A DNA stretch of 36,211 nucleotides, from the NCBI GenBank assembly GCA_029218545.1, contig JAQXRN010000241.1, positions 1-36,211 of the forward strand. The letters are read 5' to 3'. The notes beneath the pieces were generated by a model. The model made no database searches. It was not told the origin of the DNA and was given only the letters and a program-made list of their open reading frames with translations. This document shows, one piece after another, positions 16,541-23,946 of this stretch. Positions within the stretch are counted from its first letter, which is position 1. The number at the start of each line of letters is the position of its first letter. The position numbers and the translations under genes were made by a program. This DNA is from Bacillota bacterium (GTDB lineage Bacteria > Bacillota > Clostridia > Peptostreptococcales > Anaerovoracaceae).

Positions 16541-17251
16541 TTAAATGCTTTCATCTTCAATCATTCTGTATCCTATTCCCAGTTCTGTAAAAATGTACTC
16601 CGGCTCTCCTGGATTCTTCTCCAGTTTACGGCGAATGTTGGCCATATTGACACGTAGTATTCTGTTGTTGTCATCAGCATATGGTCCCCAGACCTCATCT
16701 ATGAGAGAAGAATATGTAATAACCTTGCCTGAATGCTTTGCAAGCAAGGATACAATCTTATATTCTACCCTAGTCAGATGGATTTCATTGCCATCGACAG
16801 TTACCTTTCTTTTTTCAAAATCAACTACAAGTCCCTTTGCAGAATAAGGTCTGAAGCTGTTTACCTGATCCGCTTCAATCTTATTGCTGTGCCTTATTGC
16901 AGTTCTGATTCTTGCCAGCAATTCTTCTGTGCCGAAAGGTTTTGTAATGTAATCATCTGCACCGGCATCAAGAGCTAATACCTTTTCTTTTTCCTGAGTT
17001 CTTGCAGAAATAACTATTATGGGAATACTTGACCATTTTCTTGTACTCCTTATTATTTCAATGCCGTCCATGTCAGGAAGCCCCAGATCCAGTAAAATAA
17101 GATCCGGCATCGACGATGTCAGAACTTCAAGCCCCTCCTTGCCTGTCGGTGCAGAAGTGACCTTGTAATCATTAGTGCTCAATATTTTACTTATAAAATC
17201 GCATATGCTCTTTTCATCCTCAATAATCAGAACTGATACTCTCTGCATCAT
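16541..17251 (-). CDS. KdpE-like OmpR-family response regulator
   Basis: A 236-residue response regulator. Seen: receiver domain with acidic pair EDE (residues 11-13), phosphoacceptor Asp55 in LILLDLGLPD, switch residues ISART and the Lys in ITKPFG, then an OmpR-type winged-helix DNA-binding domain (about residues 135-230; LTRVEYKIVSLLAKHSGKVI, LRVNMANIRRKLE). Its sequence is close in style to KdpE. The start lies inside the end of the sensor kinase gene (32-base overlap) with an AAAGGAGG site, so the pair is coupled. No kdpFABC potassium pump lies nearby. Confidence 0.9.
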   Translation of the reverse strand: MMQRVSVLIIEDEKSICDFISKILSTNDYKVTSAPTGKEGLEVLTSSMPDLILLDLGLPDMDGIEIIRSTRKWSSIPIIVISARTQEKEKVLALDAGADDYITKPFGTEELLARIRTAIRHSNKIEADQVNSFRPYSAKGLVVDFEKRKVTVDGNEIHLTRVEYKIVSLLAKHSGKVITYSSLIDEVWGPYADDNNRILRVNMANIRRKLEKNPGEPEYIFTELGIGYRMIEDESI

Positions 17252-18335
17252 AGCTCATATCCTCCTTTTCTGCCGGCAGGTCAAAATAAAACTCGCTTCC
17301 AATGTCAAGATTCTTTGCTTTTATATCGCCGCCGTGTGCCTTTATTATCGTTTTGCATATGGATAAGCCTATGCCCATCCCTTTATATCCATCTGTGTTG
17401 TCATCTTCTTTTTTAGAATAACTCTCGCCTTCAAAAAGTGTCTCCAGTTTGTTTTCACTAATACCAACACCATAATCTCTGACGCTGAACCATATTTTTT
17501 CGTCCCTGTGCTCTACGTGCAGCTCTATTGGCTGTACGGATTTAGAATGAACATGGGCATTCTGCAGAATGTTGATTATTACCTGCTCGATCAGCATGGG
17601 ATCCATCATCGCCATTACTACATCATCGGAAAGAAAAATCTTGAGTTTTGCATCAGGAAAACGCTTTTTAAATCTGACTACTGCAGAGGATACCACCTCA
17701 TCCACTGCCTCTAAGGACTTGTTAACAGATGTAGTGTCGTTATCAATCCTTGTAACGGAAAGCAGGTTCTCTACCATGTTTAGTAACCAGTTTGCATCGT
17801 TGGCAATATTTTCAATTATTTCGCGTTTTTCTTCTTTCGAGAAGCTGTCCTCCATTTCCAGATAGGACTCACTGTTGCCTATTATCCCTGTAAGTGGCGT
17901 TCTCAAATCATGGGAAACAGCTCTCAAAAGGTTAGCTCTCATCTTTTCCTTCTGTGCCTCGGCCAGTTCCTTTTCCTGCTTTGCCAGAATCTGCGCCTGC
18001 TTCTTAAGGTCCGTTGTCATAGCAGATGTTATTACGTAAATTATCAGCATTGCGGCAAAGGTAATGGGATACCCTTCCAAAGTAAGATTAAATGTGTGAT
18101 AGGGGAATGTAAAAAAATAGTTTACAGAAAAAACACTAAGCACTGCATACAGAAGTCCCCATATATAATCGCTTGTATATCTTGCAACTATCACAATTCC
18201 CAATATGTAAAACATTGTTATGTTTACATCTGGATTCGCAATCATCTCCCTAAAAAACAGCGCAATCATGGTTATGCCAAGAGAAGTGGCAAGAAATATT
18301 GCGAGATTTTGTCGATGTGTCAGGTTTTTTAACAA
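17220..18335 (-). CDS. KdpD-like sensor histidine kinase lacking the N-terminal KdpD/USP domains
   Basis: A 371-residue membrane sensor kinase. Seen: four closely spaced hydrophobic segments (about residues 10-105; DUF4118 as in KdpD), a coiled linker rich in Lys/Glu, HisKA with the phosphorylated His in LRAVSHDLRTPL (about residue 142), and an HATPase domain with N-box NILQNAHVH, G1 DYGVGI and G2 GMGIGLSICKTII. Full-length KdpD is about 900 residues with a cytoplasmic sensory N-terminus; that part is absent. A TTG start at 18335 is supported by GGGGGAG five bases upstream. The signal sensed is unknown. Confidence 0.9.
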   Translation of the reverse strand: MLKNLTHRQNLAIFLATSLGITMIALFFREMIANPDVNITMFYILGIVIVARYTSDYIWGLLYAVLSVFSVNYFFTFPYHTFNLTLEGYPITFAAMLIIYVITSAMTTDLKKQAQILAKQEKELAEAQKEKMRANLLRAVSHDLRTPLTGIIGNSESYLEMEDSFSKEEKREIIENIANDANWLLNMVENLLSVTRIDNDTTSVNKSLEAVDEVVSSAVVRFKKRFPDAKLKIFLSDDVVMAMMDPMLIEQVIINILQNAHVHSKSVQPIELHVEHRDEKIWFSVRDYGVGISENKLETLFEGESYSKKEDDNTDGYKGMGIGLSICKTIIKAHGGDIKAKNLDIGSEFYFDLPAEKEDMSYDAESISSDY

Positions 18336-18430
18336 AACAACTCCCCCTTTGACAGTATAATATATCTTTTATACGTTAAAATGGTGCTAAAATGCACGAT
18401 TTTGATGATTATCTATATATTTTTTTATTA

Positions 18431-18459
18431 TAACATTTTGAACTCTTTTATCATAGTAT
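18431..18459 (+). promoter_or_regulatory. SigE-like sporulation promoter of cotJ
   Basis: TAACATT (18431-18437), a 14-base spacer and CATAGTAT (18452-18459) resemble the mother-cell SigE consensus (-35 KMATATT, 6 of 7 matched; -10 CATACAMT, 6 of 8). B. subtilis cotJ is SigE-dependent. The expected start near 18466 lies downstream of the in-frame ATG at 18458, supporting the TTG start at 18491. Confidence 0.55.
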
Positions 18460-18490
18460 GAATTATACCCTCTTAGAAAGGAGAGATATT

Positions 18491-18688
18491 TTGATTAAAG
18501 ACCCTTATATAGGCATGCCTATTCATCTGGACACGTCAAGTGGAAGCTGTCTTGAGAATTATCCTATAGCTATGTCCTATGTTCCTTTCCAGCAGTGGAA
18601 ATCCACTTACCCACTGGAAAAGGCTCTCGAGAGAGGAACTCTCTTCCCTGAGCTGGACTTACCTTTTTTGGGAGGTAATACCAAATGA
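18491..18688 (+). CDS. cotJA: Spore coat-associated protein CotJA
   Basis: A 65-residue spore coat protein. Seen: short Pro-rich N-terminus, AMSYVPFQQWKSTYPLEKALERGTLFPELDLPF, the CotJA signature. The start is TTG at 18491, set by AAAGGAG at 18477-18483 (seven bases away); an in-frame ATG at 18458 has no ribosome site and lies within the predicted promoter. It is the first gene of cotJA-cotJB-cotJC; its stop overlaps the start of cotJB by 4 bases. In B. subtilis the CotJ proteins form an inner-coat complex made in the mother cell. Confidence 0.92.
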   Translation: MIKDPYIGMPIHLDTSSGSCLENYPIAMSYVPFQQWKSTYPLEKALERGTLFPELDLPFLGGNTK

Positions 18689-18933
18689 ATGAAAGACAAA
18701 TGATGCATCAGATACAGCAAGTGAGCTTTGCCCTTGTAGATTTGAATTTATTCTTGGATTCCCATCCTGATAATATGATGGCTCTTGATTTTTTCCGCGA
18801 AATGCAGAAAAAATATACTGAGCTGGTGGCAGAATATGAAATGATGTTCGGACCGCTTACCGCCTTTGACACTAATACTGAACATGGCTGGACCTGGATT
18901 AAGGAGCCTTGGCCATGGGAACTGGAGGCTTAA
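18685..18933 (+). CDS. cotJB: Spore coat protein CotJB
   Basis: An 82-residue coat protein. Seen: helical start QQVSFALVDLNLFLDSHPDNMMAL, and the Trp-rich C-terminus GWTWIKEPWPWE, both diagnostic of CotJB. The ATG follows TTGGGAGG and overlaps the cotJA stop (ATGA). It acts with CotJA and CotJC in coat assembly; no catalytic motif is present. Confidence 0.95.
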   Translation: MNERQMMHQIQQVSFALVDLNLFLDSHPDNMMALDFFREMQKKYTELVAEYEMMFGPLTAFDTNTEHGWTWIKEPWPWELEA

Positions 18934-18936
18934 TAT

Positions 18937-19533
18937 ATGTGGACTTATGAGAAGAAATTACAATACCCCATAAAAATCAAGAATCCTAATCCCGCGCTGG
19001 CTAAATTCATAATAAGCCAATACGGAGGTCCGCATGGTGAGATCGGTGCATCCCTCAGATACCTTTCTCAGCGAACTTCCATGCCCGACAGAAGAATAGC
19101 CGGCATCCTCAACGACATTGGCACCGAAGAGCTTTCGCATCTTGAAATGGTTCAGACAATTGTGCACCAGCTTACTAAAGGCATGACCATCGAGCAGATA
19201 AAGGAAGCCGGCATGGAAGCATATTTCGTAGACCATACAGCAAGCGTTTTCCCTCAGTTTGCTTCAGGCACACCGGCCACTGCCGCAACCTTTGCCGTTA
19301 CCGGAGATACCATCGCCGACCTTCAGGAAGATATGGCCGCAGAGCAAAAGGCTCGTATGACCTACGACAACATACTTCGCCTGGCTGATGACCCTGATGT
19401 AATCGACCCTATCAGATTCTTAAGAGCAAGGGAAATTGCACACTATCAGCGCTTCGGTGAAGGACTTCGCCTCGTTTTAGATGATCTTGATAAAAAGAAT
19501 TATTATGCTTTTAATCCAAGCTTTGATAAGTAA
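18937..19533 (+). CDS. cotJC: CotJC, manganese-catalase-family spore coat protein
   Basis: A 198-residue protein of the manganese catalase family. Seen: metal-ligand Glu/His positions in GGPHGEIGASLRYL (about residue 33), NDIGTEELSHLEMV (about residues 64-77) and REIAHYQRFGE near residue 170, on a four-helix bundle. Length fits CotJC rather than the longer true Mn catalases. It follows cotJB by three bases and ends at a terminator. A protective peroxide-removing role in the coat is plausible from the retained ligands. Confidence 0.94.
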   Translation: MWTYEKKLQYPIKIKNPNPALAKFIISQYGGPHGEIGASLRYLSQRTSMPDRRIAGILNDIGTEELSHLEMVQTIVHQLTKGMTIEQIKEAGMEAYFVDHTASVFPQFASGTPATAATFAVTGDTIADLQEDMAAEQKARMTYDNILRLADDPDVIDPIRFLRAREIAHYQRFGEGLRLVLDDLDKKNYYAFNPSFDK

Positions 19534-19534
19534 T

Positions 19535-19567
19535 ATAAAAACTGCCGTACTGATCGGCAGTTTTTAT
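19535..19567. terminator. Bidirectional intrinsic terminator
   Basis: Arms ATAAAAACTGCCG (19535-19547) and CGGCAGTTTTTAT (19555-19567) pair perfectly over 13 bp around a seven-base loop. It ends the cotJ operon and the convergent nuclease/DUF4299 run. Confidence 0.92.
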
Positions 19568-19596
19568 ATTACGGAATTTTTCGTATTATTTTAACC

Positions 19597-19791
19597 TTAC
19601 TGAATTGTGTCCAGCATCTTTTGCAGCTGTTCCTCCTCTATAGTAGAAAACTGTTTTCTTCGTCCTTCTAAGGCTTTAAAAAGCAGTTTATCGCTTTCTC
19701 TCACCAGAAAATCGTCATTTGGAAATCGAGAAACCAGAAATGCAAACACAAAATACCCTCTCTTCCGGTTTGACCGAAAAGGAGGGCACAT
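19597..19791 (-). CDS. Small hypothetical protein downstream of DUF4299
   Basis: A possible 64-residue protein, basic at the start (FRSNRKRGYFVFAFLVSR) and charged later (RESDKLLFKALEGRRKQ, IEEEQLQKMLD). No known domain is seen. The ATG at 19791 is chosen because AAAAAGGTG precedes it; a GTG at 19809 that overlaps the DUF4299 stop (GTGA) has no ribosome site but would give tight coupling. It is the last gene before the shared terminator. It may instead be a remnant; I rate the gene as possible, not certain. Confidence 0.45.
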   Translation of the reverse strand: MCPPFRSNRKRGYFVFAFLVSRFPNDDFLVRESDKLLFKALEGRRKQFSTIEEEQLQKMLDTIQ

Positions 19792-19805
19792 ATAAATCAC
19801 CTTTT

Positions 19806-20705
19806 TCACAGAGTTTTAGCAACTGTCATTTCGAGCAGCTGACGCATCTCTTCCACGTCCAGTTTTTCAAGCACAAAATGGTTTCCATCAAAACGCTTTA
19901 TTCTCTCTGGGAATTTATTCTTAATATTCGTAACAAACTCATCATATGGAATTTCACCCAGTATTTCGCATCCCTTGCTGTCATACATCAGAATTCCGAA
20001 GTCATCGCATTTTAGCAGTTCATCGGTCTCAGGGTCATTGTACCCATAAGGCACATACGCTCTGGTAGGAAGTATGCTTAAGGCCCCATCCGGCAATGCA
20101 TAACGCCCAAGAATAAGGTTCTCCGCCTTGTAGAAGGCAGGCGTTCCGTAATATGCCTGCATATTCTGCTTACTGTGAAGCCATTTTGCAAAATAGGACG
20201 GTTCTGCAATAAATACCTCCGCTTCAGCTTTGCCCATGACAAGAGGCCAGATTGCACAAAAGAATGTCAATTCCGAATTTCTGCCGGAAATCACAGACCT
20301 TGCCATATCTTTAAGAGACTTCTGATTAACTGCCAGCGTCTTGCTATATCCGTCCAGGAAATTATAAAGACCTGTAAACCTTCCGTCCACCTCTATTTCA
20401 TCAGCCTCCCAGTAATCTGCCACCCTCTCAACAGTTTCATAGAATACCTTAAGCTCTGCAGGTGTTGATGGTGTTAAAATGCGGAGCCTTATAGAAAAAA
20501 GTTCCTTTTCACTCCATTCTACAGTAATTCCTCTTCCTATCTGAAGTGGAATGTATGCAAGAAATTCGTCTTCATCCATTTCTCCCGGCTTTAGCCTCCA
20601 GTGGTCATCATAGGCGCCATATAAAAGGTCGCTGCCAAGTATTACTCTAAGGGGCATGGGCTCCTTATTCTTTCTTGTCTGCATTATTCTAACATCAATT
20701 GCCAT
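19806..20705 (-). CDS. DUF4299-type protein
   Basis: A 299-residue soluble protein, with no signal peptide or membrane segment, that I tentatively match to DUF4299. Seen: N-terminal MPLRVILGSDLLYG, a central strand-rich part RGITVEWSEKELFSIRLRILTPST, and ADYWEADEIEVDGRFTGL. No catalytic motif is recognisable. The ATG has GGAGA just upstream and overlaps the end of the nuclease gene by 11 bases, so the two are translated together. The family function is unknown. A protective or regulatory partnership with the secreted nuclease is possible but only inferred from overlap. Confidence 0.65.
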   Translation of the reverse strand: MAIDVRIMQTRKNKEPMPLRVILGSDLLYGAYDDHWRLKPGEMDEDEFLAYIPLQIGRGITVEWSEKELFSIRLRILTPSTPAELKVFYETVERVADYWEADEIEVDGRFTGLYNFLDGYSKTLAVNQKSLKDMARSVISGRNSELTFFCAIWPLVMGKAEAEVFIAEPSYFAKWLHSKQNMQAYYGTPAFYKAENLILGRYALPDGALSILPTRAYVPYGYNDPETDELLKCDDFGILMYDSKGCEILGEIPYDEFVTNIKNKFPERIKRFDGNHFVLEKLDVEEMRQLLEMTVAKTL

Positions 20706-21399
20706 CTGCTCTCCAGTTATCTCCCGTTTTGTAATCTATTTCAATTCCCGGCTGAACATTGTAGACAAAGATATTGAAGCATATTCCTTCTCCCTTGTCT
20801 TCCACCGAGTAAGCTTCCATGTGAACACCTCTTGCCACAAGCTCATCATCTTCAAAAATCGGTGTTACACGATATAACACGTGATTATATGTTTCATTTA
20901 TGTAGTCCATTACATCAAGCTCAAAAGGCAGCATGCCGCGCTTGTTCATGTAATCGGTGCCTGTAATCAGATTCTTTTCGTTGTCGTTTTCGCCTGCAAG
21001 TCCAAAGGCTATCAGATGACAACGGTTGTACAGGTATCTTTCATTGATTAAATCGCTGTATTCCGCAGTCTGCCACCCCGTAGGCTTAATATGGCTTATG
21101 CTCTTTCGCTCCTCTCTTGGCATAAGTTCCTTGCCAAGCATTGCATATGCAACTCCGCATCTTCCATAGGAGTCAAGTTCGCTGTAGGACTCAAAAACAT
21201 CCTGCTTCAGATCCTCTTCCGTAAATTCCGGCACATTATTGTTTAGAACCACATAGGTCTTGCCGTTGTACTCCTCAACGGTGTTCAAATCCATATATGC
21301 GCCGCCATAATCCACAAGATCATCTATGGTAAAGATGCCCAGTGATGTTCCAATTGCAAGAAAAGCAAAGAGAATAACTGCTGAAATCTTCTTCTTCAT
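20695..21399 (-). CDS. Secreted DNA/RNA non-specific endonuclease
   Basis: A 234-residue nuclease of the DNA/RNA non-specific (beta-beta-alpha metal) family related to streptococcal EndA-type DNases. Seen: N-terminal signal or anchor (MKKKISAVILFAFLAIGTSLG), the segment SHIKPTGWQ, and the active-site region YLYNRCHLIAFGLAGENDNEKNLITGTDYMN, where NRCH replaces the classical DRGH and the downstream Asn residues (ENDNEKNL) supply the metal-binding Asn. The NRxH form is usual in Firmicutes members. It probably acts outside the cell in nutrient scavenging or DNA release. It overlaps the DUF4299 gene. Confidence 0.88.
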   Translation of the reverse strand: MKKKISAVILFAFLAIGTSLGIFTIDDLVDYGGAYMDLNTVEEYNGKTYVVLNNNVPEFTEEDLKQDVFESYSELDSYGRCGVAYAMLGKELMPREERKSISHIKPTGWQTAEYSDLINERYLYNRCHLIAFGLAGENDNEKNLITGTDYMNKRGMLPFELDVMDYINETYNHVLYRVTPIFEDDELVARGVHMEAYSVEDKGEGICFNIFVYNVQPGIEIDYKTGDNWRADGN

Positions 21400-21472
21400 A
21401 ATGATTGTCCTTTCAATTCTTTCTTTCCAATCAATATCCGTTTATTATACTATATTTTCTCATGAAATGCAA

Positions 21473-21503
21473 AATGCACCGCAATTAAAAATTACGATGC
21501 ATT
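21473..21503 (-). terminator. Probable terminator of the glnPQ run
   Basis: A 14-bp stem on the minus strand (arms 21490-21503 and 21473-21486) contains two G-U wobbles and a three-base loop; the T-tract after it is short. It lies about 30 bases after the ATPase stop codon. Confidence 0.5.
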
Positions 21504-21535
21504 CCGCGTGTGGTTGATTGATATATTAAAAGTAT

Positions 21536-22252
21536 TTAGAGAACTTTCGCAAGGAAGTTTTTTGTTCTCTCATTCTGAGGGTTGTCAAAAATTTCAACAG
21601 GAGAACCTGTTTCAATAATTTTTCCATCGGCCATAAATACAACTTTATCCGATACCTCTCTGGCAAAACCCATTTCGTGGGTTACAACCAGCATAGTCAT
21701 TCCCTCATCTGCAAGTTCCTTCATTACGTCAAGAACTTCTCCTACCATTTCAGGGTCAAGTGCAGATGTAGGTTCATCAAAGAGGATAATTTCAGGATCC
21801 ATGGCAAGGGCACGTGCAATAGCTACACGCTGCTTCTGTCCACCGGACAGATTTCTAGGGAAAGCTTCAGCCTTTTCTTCAAGACCTACAAGCTTAAGAA
21901 GGTCCTTTGCCTTCTTTTCTGCCTCTTCCTTAGCAACGCCTTTAACATTAATAGGCGCAATTGTTATGTTGTCAAGAACGTTAAGATGGCTGAAAAGATT
22001 GAAATTCTGAAAAACCATTGCCATCTTTGTACGCATTTCCTGAATGTTTTCTTTAGTTACTTTCTCTCCATCTATTTCGATTGTTCCTTCATCAGGTTCT
22101 TCTAGCATATTTAAACATCTTAAAAAAGTGCTCTTTCCTGAACCTGATGGTCCGATGATGCATAAAACTTCACCATCATTTACTGTTATATCAACGCCCT
22201 TTACCGCATGAAGATTAGTAAAGTGCTTATGTATTCCGCTTGCTTTAATCAT
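21536..22252 (-). CDS. glnQ: Polar amino-acid ABC transporter ATPase
   Basis: A 238-residue ATPase of the polar amino-acid uptake (PAAT) family. Seen: Walker [10 protein letters not shown] (about residues 34-42), Q-loop MVFQNFNLF, signature [15 protein letters not shown], Walker [17 protein letters not shown], and switch His in VTHEMGFA. Length is typical and there is no extra regulatory domain. It follows the permease gene by four bases. Glutamine is only one of several possible substrates; the symbol is by family resemblance. Confidence 0.93.
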   Translation of the reverse strand: MIKASGIHKHFTNLHAVKGVDITVNDGEVLCIIGPSGSGKSTFLRCLNMLEEPDEGTIEIDGEKVTKENIQEMRTKMAMVFQNFNLFSHLNVLDNITIAPINVKGVAKEEAEKKAKDLLKLVGLEEKAEAFPRNLSGGQKQRVAIARALAMDPEIILFDEPTSALDPEMVGEVLDVMKELADEGMTMLVVTHEMGFAREVSDKVVFMADGKIIETGSPVEIFDNPQNERTKNFLAKVL

Positions 22253-22256
22253 CTGT

Positions 22257-22922
22257 CTATACCTCCTTCGCCATATGCTTTTCTAAAGCATGTACACACT
22301 TTGAGAGTGGATATGTAAGCATCAGATAAACTGCCGCTGCACCTACATATGCAGGGAAAATGTTCAATGATGCCGCACTCCAAAGAGCTGCTTTTCTTAG
22401 TATTTCTACTATGCCTACGTAAGAAAGTACCGACGTTTCTTTTATCAGAGTAACAAATTCATTACCCATGGATGGAATTACAATTCTAAATGCCTGTGGC
22501 AGAATAATCAGCTTATTTATCTGGCTTTTGCTCATTCCAAGGGACTGAGCTGCTTCAATCTGACCATGATCGACGGCCTGAATACCACCACGTATGATTT
22601 CTGCCATATATGCAGCACTGTTTAAGCCGCATACTACAAGAGCAGGAATTATGAGATGAGGCCAGTTAAAATCGATTCCGTTTTCCTTTAACAGTACCGG
22701 AATCCCATACGCCATAATCAGCGCTTGAACAATCATAGGTGTTCCTCTGACAATTTCAATATATGCCTTTGAAAAAAGAGAAATAATCTTTGTTTCTGAT
22801 TTCTTCATCAGTGCGAAAACCAAACCAAACAAGGTACCGATTATAACGGCAACAAGGCTTACACCGACGGTAATTGGCGCCCCTTTCAGGGCAATTAAAA
22901 ATCCTTTTAAATACATTTCCAT
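22257..22922 (-). CDS. glnP: Polar amino-acid ABC transporter permease
   Basis: A 221-residue permease of the HisMQ/GlnP type. Seen: start [44 protein letters not shown] (the RGTP motif), and the coupling loop [25 protein letters not shown] about residues 137-161. It makes a homodimeric channel with the ATPase. No solute-binding protein gene is adjacent on either side, unlike most PAAT systems, so the binding protein must be elsewhere. Confidence 0.93.
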   Translation of the reverse strand: MEMYLKGFLIALKGAPITVGVSLVAVIIGTLFGLVFALMKKSETKIISLFSKAYIEIVRGTPMIVQALIMAYGIPVLLKENGIDFNWPHLIIPALVVCGLNSAAYMAEIIRGGIQAVDHGQIEAAQSLGMSKSQINKLIILPQAFRIVIPSMGNEFVTLIKETSVLSYVGIVEILRKAALWSAASLNIFPAYVGAAAVYLMLTYPLSKCVHALEKHMAKEV

Positions 22923-22974
22923 ATAAGTTCTACCTCTTCTATATCAATTCATTCTTTATTAACCACGTTTCATA

Positions 22975-23010
22975 TTATACACATCAGTGTATAAAAATGC
23001 AATAGTAATT
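22975..23010 (-). promoter_or_regulatory. Palindromic operator over the glnPQ promoter
   Basis: TTATACAC-ATCA-GTGTATAA (22975-22994) is a perfect 8-bp dyad with a four-base centre. On the minus strand it contains TATAAT (22973-22978), the -10 of the permease gene; a poor -35 (TTGCAT) lies 17 bases upstream, within the preceding terminator. A repressor bound here would cover the -10 and spacer. Confidence 0.6.
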
Positions 23011-23035
23011 ATGAATAATTATTGCATTTTTTCTT
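22995..23035. terminator. Terminator of pdaA
   Basis: A long AT-rich hairpin: outer arms AAAAATGCAA and TTGCATTTTT, a three-base bulge, and inner arms TAATTAT and ATAATTA. T-runs occur on both sides. It sits 3' of the minus-strand pdaA gene and just upstream of the glnP promoter. Confidence 0.75.
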
Positions 23036-23049
23036 ATACAATTAACCTT

Positions 23050-23865
23050 TTATTCATTTTTGAGATTTTCGATATCCTTAAACACATATCCATTTGCTTT
23101 CCATCCCTTTATCAGCTCCTCCAGGATTTCTGCATTGGTCTTAGAAGTGCTGTGGAGAAGTACGATTGCACCGGGATGAATTCTGCCGTTTAGCTTATTT
23201 AAAGCTTCCTCTCTTGAGGGCTGTTTATCAACATACCAGTCAACGTAGGCTAGACTCCAGAATATGGTCTTATACCCCAGTGCCTTTGCCTGCTTCAGGT
23301 TGTTTTCACTGTATTTCCCTTGAGGCGGCCTGTATAGCTTTTTCATTTTATGACCTGTTGTTTCCTCGTATATACATGACAGTTCCTCAAGTTCCTTCTT
23401 AAATGCATCCTTATCGCTTATGGCTGACATGTCCGGATGTGTCATAGTATGGTTTCCTACAGTATGGCCCTCTTCAACCATTCTCCTTACGATTTCGGGG
23501 TTTTCTTCAATATAGTTTCCCACAAGAAAAAACACTGCAGGAACCTTCTCTTTTTTAAGCACATCCAGTATTTTTTCTGTATACCCATTCTCATAACCTG
23601 CATCAAAGGTCAGATATATGCTGTTTTCCTTGCCGCAATGAGTGTCTATATAGTAAGCATCAAACTCCTTTAGATATTCCGGTGTTGCGTTTCCTATAGG
23701 TGCAATACCTTCCTGACTGAAGGATAGTCCCCAGTTTCCATCCGCTGCCGTATCTACCGCCTTGGGTCCTGCCGGTCCAGTATTTACAAGGCCCATGATT
23801 GCAGCCCACATACATATGCCGAAAACCGCTACTCCCAGTGAATAAATCAACATTTTTCTTCTCAT
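23050..23865 (-). CDS. pdaA: PdaA-type polysaccharide deacetylase (muramic-delta-lactam)
   Basis: A 271-residue exported deacetylase. In B. subtilis PdaA removes acetyl from N-acetylmuramic acid during spore cortex synthesis, needed for delta-lactam and germination. Seen: N-terminal membrane anchor (about residues 4-26), then the NodB domain with metal/catalytic motifs LTFDAGYENGYT (Asp), GNHTMTHPDM (H-x3-H), YRPPQGKYS, IFWSLAYVDW and ILLH-like IVLLHS. The close resemblance to PdaA includes WGLSF before the domain. The ATG follows GAGGTGATTTTTT, whose ribosome site is locked in a hairpin. Confidence 0.93.
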   Translation of the reverse strand: MRRKMLIYSLGVAVFGICMWAAIMGLVNTGPAGPKAVDTAADGNWGLSFSQEGIAPIGNATPEYLKEFDAYYIDTHCGKENSIYLTFDAGYENGYTEKILDVLKKEKVPAVFFLVGNYIEENPEIVRRMVEEGHTVGNHTMTHPDMSAISDKDAFKKELEELSCIYEETTGHKMKKLYRPPQGKYSENNLKQAKALGYKTIFWSLAYVDWYVDKQPSREEALNKLNGRIHPGAIVLLHSTSKTNAEILEELIKGWKANGYVFKDIENLKNE

Positions 23866-23897
23866 AAAAAATCACCTCATTCATATCTATGAGGTGA
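23866..23897 (-). promoter_or_regulatory. Hairpin covering the pdaA ribosome site / MFS terminator
   Basis: On the minus strand TCACCTCAT-loop-ATGAGGTGA (arms 23889-23897 and 23872-23880, 8-base loop) is followed by TTTTTT and then the pdaA ATG. The second arm contains the ribosome site GAGGTGA. The same structure has the form of an intrinsic terminator for the upstream MFS gene. Confidence 0.75.
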
Positions 23898-23946
23898 CTT
23901 CTTGCCCTATGTATTATATTACCTATGATTTTTTAGCTTTGAATTA

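Noticed and set aside
21582-22010. 142-codon plus-strand frame antisense to glnQ
   Set aside because: Composition rich in Ser/Thr/Arg is the mirror of the ATPase codons; the minus-strand frame has all ABC motifs.
23660-23884. 74-codon frame overlapping the pdaA start
   Set aside because: It is a +1 shadow of pdaA that begins inside the ribosome-site hairpin; no domain is seen.
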